NCBI GenBank assembly: GCA_014376805.1
Contig: JACMQU010000017.1
Span: 1 to 64,000, forward strand
Direction: 5' to 3'
Origin: Bacteroidia bacterium
GTDB lineage: Bacteria > Bacteroidota > Bacteroidia > UKL13-3
DNA length: 64,000 nt
This document shows, in pieces, positions 1 through 10,327 of this stretch. A program made the position numbers and the translations under genes. Below the pieces are notes generated by a model, which was not told the origin of the DNA, searched no databases, and saw only the letters and a program-made list of their open reading frames with translations. Within the stretch, counting starts at the first letter, position 1. Every line of letters starts with the position of its first letter.

Positions 1-1334
1 ATGCAAACGGTTGTAAAGCAACTTCTTCAACATTTATAGTTAGTATAAACGAAAATCCTAATCCTGTTATCTCTGGTGCAGGTCAGGTTTGTGAAAATGG
101 AACTTATGCGTACAATTTACCTGCTAATCAAAACCGGGTTTATTTATGGACTGCTTCTAATGGAGTAGTGCAAAGCGGTCAAGGTACATCATCAGTTAAT
201 GTTACGTGGAATACTGGATTTGCATCAGGTACTTTGTATGTTAAAGATTCATCTGCCACTACCGGTTGTGTTAGTATATCGTTGCCTAAAAATGTTATTA
301 TTAACCCTATACCTACACCTGTAATTTTAGGTAAAGTGGCGGTTTGTACTGGCGAGAAAGTTGTTTACAATACACCTGGTAATTCGGGCAGACAATTTAC
401 ATGGACTGTAACCAACGGATTAATTATTTCGGGTGCAGGAACCAATGTAGTAACTGTATTGTGGACTAATGCCGGCACCGGCGTATTAAATGTAATGGAT
501 TCAAATACAATTACAGGTTGTCATGCAACTGCAACTGCATTTACCACAAATATTAGTGCTTCTCCGGCCGGGACTATAACAGGTGTGCTTAAAGCTTGTA
601 ACAATTCTATAGAGAATTATAGCGTAGAAGGTAACTCGGCAAGCAATTACACATGGAGTGTATTTAATGGTTCAATTGTGACTGGTCAGGGAACAAACAA
701 TGTAACCATTAAATGGAGTGGTATTGGCACTGGAGTTGTTATCATTAACGATTCAATTGTTACTACCGGTTGCTCTACTTTGGGTGCAGATACTATAACA
801 ATCAACCCACTTCCAAACGCAGGCTTTACTACTTCACAGTCTCAGGGTATTGTAACCTTTACTCCACAATTGAGCGGTTTAACATATCATTGGACATTTG
901 GTGATGGCGATTCAAGTAAGGTTCAAAGCCCGGTTCATACCTATGCAAGCAATAAATTCTACGCAGTTAATTTGCAGGCAACAAATGCAAACGGATGTTC
1001 TAATGATTCATTGATAAATGTTCAGGTTAAAACTGTTGGCTTGCAAAGTGTACTGGCCGGTAAGTTTGATATGAGTGTGTATCCAAATCCGTTCCATGGC
1101 CGCACACTAATCTCTTTTAACTTACATGAAGCTTCATCTGTTAGTCTTGAAATATTTGATATGACAGGCAGATTGATTAAAACTTTTGTAACCGGTGAAT
1201 CATATGCATCAGGATTGTATGAGTTTACATTTGATGCAGATCAGATACAGACAGCAAGCTCCATGTACCTGGTTCGATTAAAAGTAAATGATACCATCAG
1301 GTTCCTTAAAATTATGGAGGCTGATAGGAATTAA
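1..1334 (+). CDS. Secreted PKD/Ig-like repeat protein with T9SS-type C-terminal sorting domain (5' partial)
   Basis: The frame is open from position 3 through the listed ORF start at 168 (ANGCKATSSTFIVSINENPNPVISGAGQVCENG...). Repeated C..Y.W...NG.I.SGQGTN.V.V.W modules, a PKD-like 'HWTFGDGDSSKVQSPVHTY', and a C-terminal 'SVYPNPF...GLYEFTFDADQ...YLVRL' sorting tail. Confidence 0.85.
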   Translation, partial: ANGCKATSSTFIVSINENPNPVISGAGQVCENGTYAYNLPANQNRVYLWTASNGVVQSGQGTSSVNVTWNTGFASGTLYVKDSSATTGCVSISLPKNVIINPIPTPVILGKVAVCTGEKVVYNTPGNSGRQFTWTVTNGLIISGAGTNVVTVLWTNAGTGVLNVMDSNTITGCHATATAFTTNISASPAGTITGVLKACNNSIENYSVEGNSASNYTWSVFNGSIVTGQGTNNVTIKWSGIGTGVVIINDSIVTTGCSTLGADTITINPLPNAGFTTSQSQGIVTFTPQLSGLTYHWTFGDGDSSKVQSPVHTYASNKFYAVNLQATNANGCSNDSLINVQVKTVGLQSVLAGKFDMSVYPNPFHGRTLISFNLHEASSVSLEIFDMTGRLIKTFVTGESYASGLYEFTFDADQIQTASSMYLVRLKVNDTIRFLKIMEADRN

Positions 1335-1341
1335 TAGAAGC

Positions 1342-1403
1342 ATAAATTAAAAAGCGAAGGCCCCGTATTCAATAAAATACGGGGCCTTCGCTTTTTAATT
1401 TAT
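1342..1403. terminator. Bidirectional intrinsic terminator with perfect 28-bp arms
   Basis: Arm 1342-1369 (ataaattaaaaagcgaaggccccgtatt) is the exact reverse complement of 1376-1403, with a 6-nt loop. It lies between convergent genes. Confidence 0.9.
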
Positions 1404-1515
1404 ATGTTTTAAAAAAGCAACCATTAAAGATGTATAATCAATGCTGATAAAAAAACAAAACCAAATAAGAGAAAAAATCTGTTAATCAAGCTTATTACGC
1501 CACAGAGCAAACATC

Positions 1516-2061
1516 TTAATCTTTGCCGCCTTTTTCGCCAGTAAACTGATCATGGGGAAATTTAAACAATACATTAAAAGTTGTAAGCGATCCATAAATT
1601 CTGGTAATGTATTGTTGCATGTTTACCTTGTCTTCATCGCTTAATTTGTCGTGCGCATTGATGCGTTGTTCTAAAACCCTGATCCGGTCACGCAGCATTA
1701 CTATTTTATGAAAAAAAGTATCAATAGGGATTTCCTTATTACTCATTTCCTTATCACCGGGTTGTAATATCATTTTGCCATTTGTCCACTTACTGCCAAG
1801 ACTAACATGCTCGGGCATTTCGGTCCATTTCCTTAAAATGCGCATTAATGTTTGTTCAAGTTCCATATTGCTTATCAGGTCATCAGGAGGCTCAATTCCC
1901 TCCACAATTTCCATTTCATTGCTAAGGCGCGGAATATCTTTGCGGCCCTCGTTTATAAATGTTACCTGGTAATGCGATGTTTTTACATTCACAATTACAC
2001 CGTCTCCGTAGGTGGGGTGCTTAACCCTGCTACCAATTCCAAGATTGTCTGCTTGTACCAT
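1516..2061 (-). CDS. Conserved hypothetical protein with N-terminal Tudor/SH3-like (UvrD-C/CarD-like) segment
   Basis: 181 aa ORF; N-terminus 'GIGSRVKHPTYGDGVIVNVKTSHYQVTFINEGRKDIPR' resembles small beta-barrel domains that bind DNA or RNA polymerase; helical C-terminus. Confidence 0.6.
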   Translation of the reverse strand: MVQADNLGIGSRVKHPTYGDGVIVNVKTSHYQVTFINEGRKDIPRLSNEMEIVEGIEPPDDLISNMELEQTLMRILRKWTEMPEHVSLGSKWTNGKMILQPGDKEMSNKEIPIDTFFHKIVMLRDRIRVLEQRINAHDKLSDEDKVNMQQYITRIYGSLTTFNVLFKFPHDQFTGEKGGKD

Positions 2062-2140
2062 ATTAGATTGTTATTGAAGTTTAGCAAAATAATTTTAATA
2101 TTTGAAAAGCGAAGACTTTAATTTGTTAAAATTTTAATTA

Positions 2141-2677
2141 ATGATACTCTCCGATAAAAAAATCCTTGAAGAAATAGAAGCAGGCAATATTCTGATTGAA
2201 CCATTTAGAAAAGATTGCCTGGGAACAAACAGTTATGATGTGCACCTTGGCAGGCATCTTGCTTGTTATAAAGACCGGGTTCTGGATGCTCGCGAACATA
2301 ATAAAATAGAACTGTTCGAAATTCCGCAGGAAGGCTATGTATTGCAACCGGATACGCTTTATCTGGGCGTTACGGCAGAGTACACAGAAACACACAAGCA
2401 GGTGCCCTTTCTGGAAGGCAAAAGCAGTACAGGACGCTTAGGTATTAATATACATGCTACTGCAGGCAAAGGCGATGTGGGTTTTTGTAATACCTGGACA
2501 TTAGAAATTTCTTGCCTGCAGCCGGTTCGCATCTATGCAGGTATGCCTATTGGCCAGCTTATTTATTTTGAAGTAAAAGGTGAAATTGAATCAATGTACA
2601 ACACACGCAAAAATGCCAAGTACAATAAAAGAACGGTGAAACCTGTTGAAAGTATGATGTGGAAGAATAAGTTTTAA
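2141..2677 (+). CDS. dcd: dCTP deaminase
   Basis: 178 aa; 'MILSDKKILEEIEAGNILIEPF', 'PFLEGKSSTGRLGINIHATAGKGDVGF', 'WTLEI' motifs typical of Dcd/dUTPase fold. Confidence 0.93.
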   Translation: MILSDKKILEEIEAGNILIEPFRKDCLGTNSYDVHLGRHLACYKDRVLDAREHNKIELFEIPQEGYVLQPDTLYLGVTAEYTETHKQVPFLEGKSSTGRLGINIHATAGKGDVGFCNTWTLEISCLQPVRIYAGMPIGQLIYFEVKGEIESMYNTRKNAKYNKRTVKPVESMMWKNKF

Positions 2678-2761
2678 AAACAATCGTTATTAAATTCAAC
2701 AAAAATTAAAATGGGCTATATTTAACTATATGGTTTTTTTTGAAAATTAATTTTAGTATTT

Positions 2762-5125
2762 ATGAAATACATAATGCTGTTACTATTTGTAACTACAATC
2801 CTTTCGGTTCAGGCCCAGAAAAAATTCACCATTAGCGGGTATGTTAAGGAAGCAGGTAGTGCCGAAACACTAATGGGTGCAAGCATTGCCATACCTGCTG
2901 TAAGAGCAGGCACCATTTCTAATAATTATGGCTTTTACAGCATTACCTTAAATGAAGGAATCTATGAATTTGTGGTTACTTATGTTGGTTATAAACCTAA
3001 AGCTTTTTCTGTTACCTTGGATAAAAGTATTGAACTTGATTTAATTCTTGATCCCGCTAATGCTTTAAGTGAAGTAGTAATTACCGGTTCAAAAAAAATG
3101 CAACGACTTGCTGATGAAACACGCATGAGTGTAATTGAAATACCTATTGAACAAATTAAAGATATACCTGCTTTGCTAGGTGAAAAAGATGTGCTTAAAG
3201 TAATACAGTTATTACCAGGTGTACAAAAAGGCAGTGAAGGAAGTGCCGGAATTTATGTGCGCGGCGGTGGCCCCGATCAAAACCTTATTATACTTGATGA
3301 TGCCATTGTTTATAATGCATATCACCTGTTTGGATTCTTTAGCTTATTTAATGGGGATGCGCTAAAGAGTGTAGAACTAACCAAAGGTGGATTCCCCGCA
3401 AGGTATGGTGGGAGGCTTTCTTCAGTTATTGAAATGAATATGAAAGAAGGTAATAAAGAAAAATTACATGGCGAAGCAGGCATTGGTTTAATCGCGTCCA
3501 GGCTTTTGCTTGAAGGTCCAATTGTAAAAGGTAAGTCTTCTTTTTTAATATCAGGCAGACGAACCTATGTAGATGTACTTTCTTTACCTTTTCAAACCGG
3601 TGATACCAAAGCGGGCTATTATTTTTATGATCTGAACGCAAAAGCTAATTATGAAATTAATCGGAAAAACCGCATTTATTTAAGTGGTTATTTTGGCCGG
3701 GATAAGTTTTATGCGAGAGGAAAATATGAACAATCAAGTTCAGATTTTGGATTGGGATGGGGGAATTCTACAGCTACTTTTCGTTGGAATCATTTGTATA
3801 ATAATAAACTATTTGCAAACACCTCTCTTATCTTTAGTAATTTTTTATTCAATACCTATGAAGAAAATAAATCTAACGGCAATACTTTTTCTTTAAATTA
3901 TAGTTCGGGGATAACCGATTTTTCTATTAAACACGATCTCGATTTCAGGCCCAATCCCAACCATAACATAAGAGCCGGCTTTAACCTTATTTACCACGTT
4001 TTTGTGCCTTCCGCCATCGTTACAAAAAATGATTATTCAGGGCAAAATCAAAATGTAAAAAGTAATGTCGTTTCCATGGAAAATGCCATTTATATAGAAG
4101 ATGATATGAAGCTCGGTTCAAGATTAAAACTAAACCCCGGCTTGCGTATTTCGCATTTCAATTCTCAAAATACCAATTATGTTTTGCCTGAACCCAGGTT
4201 AAATATGGCGTATAAAATAAAAAGCGATTTAGCCATTAAAACATCGTATGCCGTTATGAATCAGTATGTGCATTTATTATCCAATTCAGGCCTGGGTTTG
4301 CCAACCGATTTATGGGTTCCTTCTTCAACCAATTTAAAACCAACAAAAGGCTGGCAGCTTGCAGCGGGACTGGCAAAAGACTTTGTTGAAAAAGAATTTT
4401 CTGTTAGCATAGAGGGTTATTATAAAGAATCAAAAAATATAATTGCCTATAAAGATGGTGCCAGTTTCTTAGACCTTGGTCCGGGTAATAACAATACCAA
4501 TAAAGGCAGTTATGCATGGGAGCAAAATATAGTGGCAGGTAAGGGATGGAGCTATGGCGGTGAATTCTTGCTTCAAAAGAAAACAGGTTTGCTAACCGGT
4601 TGGGTTGGTTATACTTTATCGTGGACACAGATGCAGTTTGATGCTCTCAATTTTGGTCAAAAGTTTTGGGCACGGTATGATAGAAGACATGATATTTCTG
4701 TTGTTTGTATTTATAAAATAAGAGAGGAAAATACCGAACATGGTGCTATTAAATTATCAGTTGTATGGGTTTATGGCACCGGCAATGCAATTACCTTACC
4801 CGTAGCAGAATATAATTCTCCGGTTCATAATCCCGGCCCCGGTAGTAATATGGGTTTTAATGGCAATACAGTTTCACAATACACCGGTCGTAACCAATTC
4901 AGAATGGGTGCTTACCATCGCATGGACATAGGCATTCAGTTAACAAAAAAAATGAAATATTATTTGCGCACCTGGGAGTTTAGCGTTTACAATTTATACA
5001 ATAGAGCCAACCCTTATTTTTATTATATTGAAAGTTCATTTGATGGTATTAATACCAAGCGTACTTTAACGCAGATTTCCCTTTTTCCATTGATTCCGTC
5101 CATATCCTACAACATCAAATTTTAA
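2762..5125 (+). CDS. TonB-dependent receptor with N-terminal carboxypeptidase-like regulatory domain
   Basis: 787 aa; signal peptide, 'GYVKEAGSAETLMGASIAIPAVRAGTISNNYGFYSITL', plug-like 'GGGPDQNLIILDDAIVYNAYHLFGFFSLFNGDALKSVELTKGGFPARYGGRLSSV'. Confidence 0.92.
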   Translation: MKYIMLLLFVTTILSVQAQKKFTISGYVKEAGSAETLMGASIAIPAVRAGTISNNYGFYSITLNEGIYEFVVTYVGYKPKAFSVTLDKSIELDLILDPANALSEVVITGSKKMQRLADETRMSVIEIPIEQIKDIPALLGEKDVLKVIQLLPGVQKGSEGSAGIYVRGGGPDQNLIILDDAIVYNAYHLFGFFSLFNGDALKSVELTKGGFPARYGGRLSSVIEMNMKEGNKEKLHGEAGIGLIASRLLLEGPIVKGKSSFLISGRRTYVDVLSLPFQTGDTKAGYYFYDLNAKANYEINRKNRIYLSGYFGRDKFYARGKYEQSSSDFGLGWGNSTATFRWNHLYNNKLFANTSLIFSNFLFNTYEENKSNGNTFSLNYSSGITDFSIKHDLDFRPNPNHNIRAGFNLIYHVFVPSAIVTKNDYSGQNQNVKSNVVSMENAIYIEDDMKLGSRLKLNPGLRISHFNSQNTNYVLPEPRLNMAYKIKSDLAIKTSYAVMNQYVHLLSNSGLGLPTDLWVPSSTNLKPTKGWQLAAGLAKDFVEKEFSVSIEGYYKESKNIIAYKDGASFLDLGPGNNNTNKGSYAWEQNIVAGKGWSYGGEFLLQKKTGLLTGWVGYTLSWTQMQFDALNFGQKFWARYDRRHDISVVCIYKIREENTEHGAIKLSVVWVYGTGNAITLPVAEYNSPVHNPGPGSNMGFNGNTVSQYTGRNQFRMGAYHRMDIGIQLTKKMKYYLRTWEFSVYNLYNRANPYFYYIESSFDGINTKRTLTQISLFPLIPSISYNIKF

Positions 5126-5136
5126 TAATAACCACC

Positions 5137-5994
5137 ATGATAAATATACCTATTAAAAATTTTGTGTTAGCGGTATTGCTTATTAGTTTTATCACGCTAT
5201 TGAGTTCATGCAGACCTAAACCGGTAACAGAGGTTAATTTACCCAATGTTGAAGCTCAACTTGTATTGTATTGTTTTTTATCACCCGATGATTCTGTTAT
5301 TGAGGTTCAGGTTACTAAATCGGTACCTGTTTTTGGAACGACTTTAAGCAACAAGGATTTAACCGTATCGAATGCCGATGTAAAAATTAGCAATGGGCTT
5401 CTAACTGCAATTGTTCCATTCAATCTTAAATCTAATAAATACATCCTTAGTCAGAATTTGTTTCCTATTATAGCATCACGAACTTATACTGTTACCGCTC
5501 AATCTGGAGCACTTAGTGTAAAAGGTACAACAAGTATTCCGGCTCATATTACCAGTTTAACAAGTGTTAAAGCACAATCTATTCAAGGGCCTGCACAAGA
5601 CGAATCAGAGGTATTGTTTAACATGAACTGGAAAGATGAACAGGGAATAAAAAATTATTACCGCATTCATCTGCAAACACGCGTTTATTTTTCAGCAACA
5701 GATACCTTTACAAATGTTATTGGCGACGAAATGTTTAATGATGAAAATAATGAGGGCAATCAGCTTAACGCACAGTTTCAGTCGTATCAATATAAATTTA
5801 ATTCAACCGATAGTGCCGATTATTTTATTTATCTTTTAAATACGGATGTGCATTATTATGAATACCATTTACGCAGACTGGCTTATGCTGGTGATGATCC
5901 TTTTAGCGAACCATTTCAGCAATATTCAAACGTTAATGGTGGATTGGGTGTGGTTTGTAGTTTTAGGAAAAGTGTTACTAAAATTACCTTCTAA
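5137..5994 (+). CDS. DUF4249 domain-containing lipoprotein
   Basis: 285 aa; lipobox 'LLSSC', 'PNVEAQLVLYCFLSPDDSVIEVQVTKSVPVFG'; directly downstream of a TonB receptor, the usual DUF4249 context. Confidence 0.8.
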   Translation: MINIPIKNFVLAVLLISFITLLSSCRPKPVTEVNLPNVEAQLVLYCFLSPDDSVIEVQVTKSVPVFGTTLSNKDLTVSNADVKISNGLLTAIVPFNLKSNKYILSQNLFPIIASRTYTVTAQSGALSVKGTTSIPAHITSLTSVKAQSIQGPAQDESEVLFNMNWKDEQGIKNYYRIHLQTRVYFSATDTFTNVIGDEMFNDENNEGNQLNAQFQSYQYKFNSTDSADYFIYLLNTDVHYYEYHLRRLAYAGDDPFSEPFQQYSNVNGGLGVVCSFRKSVTKITF

Positions 5995-6014
5995 TAAAAG
6001 TTATTCTTTAAAAA

Positions 6015-6055
6015 AAAATGCGGTAAGGATTAATTTACCACCCTCACCGCATTTT
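6015..6055. terminator. Intrinsic terminator between convergent genes
   Basis: aaaatgcggt (6015-6024) / accgcatttt (6046-6055) inverted repeat flanked by A and T tracts. Confidence 0.75.
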
Positions 6056-6087
6056 ATTTTTACAACTTCATATTATCTTAAAAATAT

Positions 6088-6747
6088 TTATTTACCACCG
6101 TTTTTCTTAACAGCTTTCATCACATCTTCTTTAGTTAAACCAGTTGTGTTTTTATCCGGATCTGCCGCATTATCTGCTGTAGCGAAAGTTAGTTTTTGCA
6201 TGTATTCGGGATTACCGCCATTCATTTTTTCTTTAATAATATCTCCGTAAGCCATACGTGCCATTTCAACGGTTTTCTTCCCGGTTATTATATCATGGGC
6301 TAAGTTAAGAGCTAAAAAATTATTAGCTTCCTTGTCGCAACGGGCACTCATAAATCCCTGTGTCCGGTCAAAAGTTACACTCCCATCAAAAGCGCCAAGT
6401 TCATCCATTTTATCTTCAGGAACTTTATACATAATAGTGGTTTGCATCATGTCAGTATGCTCAATAGGAAAACTGTGTTTTATATCTTTTTTGTTAATGC
6501 AGATTTTTTTCCAGATTCCTTTATTCATCCAAATCATTTCATCAGGAGCTATTATATCAGCCTTACCATATTTTGCTGTAATCTCCTCAACAGCCATGCG
6601 TGATGCTTCTGGCCAGCCATCCATCTGTTCCATTGAAGTGATGACTAAAGGTGTACCAGCTTTTGCTTCTTCAGTAAAAGTTGATTTTGTAATTACAGCA
6701 GCACCAATTGCGATAACGGCCGTAATAAGAATAATTTTCATTTTCAT
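6088..6747 (-). CDS. Hypothetical exported protein
   Basis: 219 aa; N-terminal hydrophobic signal/anchor 'MKMKIILITAVIAIGAAVITK'; no family recognised. Confidence 0.65.
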   Translation of the reverse strand: MKMKIILITAVIAIGAAVITKSTFTEEAKAGTPLVITSMEQMDGWPEASRMAVEEITAKYGKADIIAPDEMIWMNKGIWKKICINKKDIKHSFPIEHTDMMQTTIMYKVPEDKMDELGAFDGSVTFDRTQGFMSARCDKEANNFLALNLAHDIITGKKTVEMARMAYGDIIKEKMNGGNPEYMQKLTFATADNAADPDKNTTGLTKEDVMKAVKKNGGK

Positions 6748-7292
6748 TTTGTTTTTTTTTGATTAATTAGTTAAATAATATTTATTTAAATTCAAAAATC
6801 TCACCAAATTCAAAAATTTTAAATGAAAAAGTTAAAGTCCTTTATTTTGAACCGTTTTAAACCATTGGAAGGCCATTTAACGGGAATCAAATAAGGCACT
6901 TAATCTGGGTAAATCCGACCTTATTTTGGGGATTTTAGTATGGGTGGGTATAATTTTGTGTAGATGTAGGACAAGTTTATTTAACTTAAAATAATTTCGC
7001 TTATTTATCTTATTTATAATTAATTAGCCCTTTGAACCATTTTGTTTTTTTATTCATTATATTTCAAATTCCCTATTTGAAGATTTTCAATTTTAAAGTC
7101 ATTTTTTATTAATAGGTCTCTGGTTTAATAAGTTTGAAGATAAATTGATTCAACCTTTTTTAATGCAAAACATTTTATGTAACGGTGTCTTTGAAGTTAT
7201 CAAACAGTAATTATTTAATAAAAAAGACACCACTCATTAACAAAATAATTATCTTAGATTAATAAGAATTTATTAATTCAATAACACCCTTA

Positions 7293-8264
7293 CTAAATCT
7301 TCTCCGCTTCTTCAATCAGTTTCATTTTATCAATTGGAAACACACCAACTTCTTCGCATACCAAGCCGCCGGCTAAATTTGCCAGGGAGGCAATTTCTTT
7401 ATTGCTTAAGCCCAATGCAAGGCATAAGGCCGCAACGCTTATCACAGTATCTCCCGCTCCGCTTACATCTGCTATCTTTCTAATATGTGCCGGTAAATAC
7501 TCAAAGGTAATGCCATCGCTTATCATAACACCTCTTTCACTTAAAGTAACCATAATGTTTTTTAGTCCCATAACTTTCATCAGGTCCATAACGGCCAGTT
7601 CAAATTCACCTTTGTCAGAAGGATCAGCATCCCGCTTAAAACCTTCACGCAATTCTTTTAAATTAGGCTTAAACAAATCAACCCCTTTATAACTTAAGAA
7701 ATTTCTTTTCTTTGGATCAACCGCTACTTTAATACCTATTTTATTTGCATTTTCAACTACCTGCGAAACCAGTAACGGAGTAATTACCCCTTTATCATAA
7801 TCTTCAAAAATTATAACTTGTGCTCCTGGCAGTAAATCTTTATTGATGAGCTTACTTAAAACAAATGCATCATATTCATTTAACTGATCTATAATCTCAT
7901 TATCAATTCTGAGCATCTGATGATTTTGTGCGATCACCCTTGTTTTTGTAGTTGTAACTCTATCTTTAGACTTAACAATGCCCGAAGCATGTATCCCCGC
8001 TTTTTCCAGCAGTTTTATTAATTCATCGCCTTCCACATCGTCGCCAATAACAGAACAAAGTATAGGTTTTGCTCCAAGGGCAACAAGGTTTAGGGCAACA
8101 TTGGCGGCACCTCCCAAACGGTACTCTTTATTGGTAACTGCCACCACTGGCACGGGTGCTTCCGGCGAAATCCTTTCCACATGCCCTATCAGGTATGCAT
8201 CCAGCATTACATCACCAATTACCAATACTTTTAATCCTTCAAATTTGTTTATTATATTTTTCAT
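7293..8264 (-). CDS. hldE: PfkB-family sugar kinase, D-glycero-D-manno-heptose-7-phosphate kinase-like (HldE/RfaE domain I)
   Basis: 323 aa; 'VLVIGDVMLDAYLIGHVERISPEAPVPVV', 'RLGGAANVALNLVALGA', C-terminal 'DVSGAGDTVISVAAL'. Confidence 0.85.
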   Translation of the reverse strand: MKNIINKFEGLKVLVIGDVMLDAYLIGHVERISPEAPVPVVAVTNKEYRLGGAANVALNLVALGAKPILCSVIGDDVEGDELIKLLEKAGIHASGIVKSKDRVTTTKTRVIAQNHQMLRIDNEIIDQLNEYDAFVLSKLINKDLLPGAQVIIFEDYDKGVITPLLVSQVVENANKIGIKVAVDPKKRNFLSYKGVDLFKPNLKELREGFKRDADPSDKGEFELAVMDLMKVMGLKNIMVTLSERGVMISDGITFEYLPAHIRKIADVSGAGDTVISVAALCLALGLSNKEIASLANLAGGLVCEEVGVFPIDKMKLIEEAEKI

Positions 8265-8315
8265 CCACTTTATTATTTACGATATTTATAATTACGATAT
8301 AAGAATTTTATTTTT

Positions 8316-8597
8316 TTAATATTTTAAGGATTTAATTCCGATCATTTTACTTTCCATAATGTTAATCCAATACAAAGTTTCATCAGCTTCTTCTTTTGTA
8401 ATTTTTAGTTTATTAGTAAAATCAGCAGTTAATTTTGCACAACTGGCCGCACTATAATCTGCCCCATAAGAGGTGCCGCATTTTACAATTTGTTTTGCAA
8501 CTATCCAACCCAAATGCTTATTTGGTAATTCATCAATTAAAGCGATTGTGTTCACACCTATTTGTTTTGTGCTGTGTGTTATTTCTTCTTTCATCAT
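8316..8597 (-). CDS. Four helix bundle protein (S23/IVP-like), possibly C-terminally shortened
   Basis: 'AKQIVKCGTSYGADYSAASCAKLTADFTNKLKITKEEADETLYWINIM' matches the family pattern (RSGTSVGANY...ADF..KL.I..EEADE.LYW). Confidence 0.8.
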   Translation of the reverse strand: MMKEEITHSTKQIGVNTIALIDELPNKHLGWIVAKQIVKCGTSYGADYSAASCAKLTADFTNKLKITKEEADETLYWINIMESKMIGIKSLKY

Positions 8598-8682
8598 ATT
8601 AAATTACCAATTCATAAATCCAAATGTTTATCATTCTAATTTAACAGTCCTAACAAATCCTATCGTACATCTATCGCACATC

Positions 8683-9912
8683 TTAAATTATCAATTCACC
8701 CAATGCATTCTTTATTCTTCCTATGGCTTTCGTTAATTTTTCTTCACTTGCCGCATAACTTATCCTGATACAATTTGGTTCACCAAACGCTTCACCTGTT
8801 ACTACAGATACATGTGCATGATTAAGCAGATATAAACAAAGATCGGTGGCCGTATTCATTTTTTTGCCCTCAAAACTTTTACCTAAGTAGGCTGATATAT
8901 TCGGGAAAAAATAAAAAGCACCATCCGGGTTATTACAAATCAAACCGGGGATAGTCTCCAGCCCTTCATGAAATAATTTTCTTCTTCTTTTAAATGCATC
9001 AACCATTGCATAACTCGGGGTAAGGTCGCCGGTGAGCGCTGCTACAGCCGCCTTTTGAGAAATTGAACTGGTGCCACTCGTAAATTGCCCTTGAATTTTT
9101 TCGCAAGCTTGTGCAATTAATTTAGGAGCCCCTAAGTATCCTAATCTCCATCCTGTCATAGCAAATCCTTTCGATAAGCCATTAATCGTTATAACCCTGT
9201 CTCTTATGCTTGCAAATGAACCTATGCTAACATGCTTGCCAACAAAATTTATATACTCATATATTTCATCGCTTATAATAAAAATCTGTGGATGTTTTTC
9301 AAACACCTTAACCAATAATTCAAGTTCTGAATAACTATAAACTGATCCGGTTGGATTACAAGGTGAAGAAAATAAAAATGCTTTACTTTTTGACGTAATA
9401 ACGGCTTCCAGTTGTTCCGCTGTTATTTTATAATTATTTGCTAAAATGCCTGAAACAAATACTGGTACGCCACCCATCAACTTTACCATTTCCGAATAGC
9501 TAACCCAATAAGGTGTTGGTATAATAACTTCATCTAATGGATCAATAATGGCCATAATGGTATTCATAATAGCTTGTTTGGCACCTGTTGTTACCACTAT
9601 CTGATCGGGTGTATAATGCAGATCGCTATCCCTTAAAAACTTTGCCGATATAGCCTGTCGTAAGTCAGGGTTGCCTGCCACAGGTGTATAGTAAGTGAAG
9701 TTGTTGTCAATGGCATCTTTAGCAGCTTGTTTTATATGAGCCGGCGTTTCAAAATCCGGTTCACCCAAACTTAAATTTACAACATCTACACCGGTAGCCA
9801 TTAACTCCCGGGCCAACTTCGACATGGCAATGGTTTGTGGTTCGTTTATGGAATGAACCCTTTGTGCTATACTATCCATTAATATTGTTTGAGCCGCAAA
9901 TATAAGGTACAA
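8683..9912 (-). CDS. Class I/II PLP-dependent aminotransferase (aspartate aminotransferase-like)
   Basis: 'SLGEPDFETPAHIKQAAKDAI', 'FSSPCNPTGSVYS', 'ISDEIYEYI', 'GLSKGFAMTGWRLGYLGAP'. Likely true start is the internal Met (MDSIAQRV, about 9879). Confidence 0.93.
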   Translation of the reverse strand: MYLIFAAQTILMDSIAQRVHSINEPQTIAMSKLARELMATGVDVVNLSLGEPDFETPAHIKQAAKDAIDNNFTYYTPVAGNPDLRQAISAKFLRDSDLHYTPDQIVVTTGAKQAIMNTIMAIIDPLDEVIIPTPYWVSYSEMVKLMGGVPVFVSGILANNYKITAEQLEAVITSKSKAFLFSSPCNPTGSVYSYSELELLVKVFEKHPQIFIISDEIYEYINFVGKHVSIGSFASIRDRVITINGLSKGFAMTGWRLGYLGAPKLIAQACEKIQGQFTSGTSSISQKAAVAALTGDLTPSYAMVDAFKRRRKLFHEGLETIPGLICNNPDGAFYFFPNISAYLGKSFEGKKMNTATDLCLYLLNHAHVSVVTGEAFGEPNCIRISYAASEEKLTKAIGRIKNALGELII

Positions 9913-10327
9913 AACAACTTCTGCCGAATAAGAAAAACAAATTTCTAATAAGAGGTTTTCATATTAACGATGATTTTTTATAATAATTCATGCTACTGTT
10001 GAACAGCCAATTACTATCCTGTAAAAAATATTCATCCCTGTTTTTTATCTTAGGTATTAACAAATTATAGGTGTTTTAGAAAAACCTGTTAAACACGTTT
10101 TATTTTTATATGAGCCATAATGCTGAACTATTGCACACTGTTAAGACAATTTTTCCGTAAAATTTTTTGGAATTATTTTTGATAGGCCCATTGAAACCAG
10201 TAATCAGAAAGTTGAGGGTTACTTTATTAAATTGCATGGCAATTATGTAACTAATAAAATCAGCACTTCCTTTTGTATTATATAAATTAGCGGGTTATAA
10301 TTACAGTAGTTTATCAAATAATCGTAT

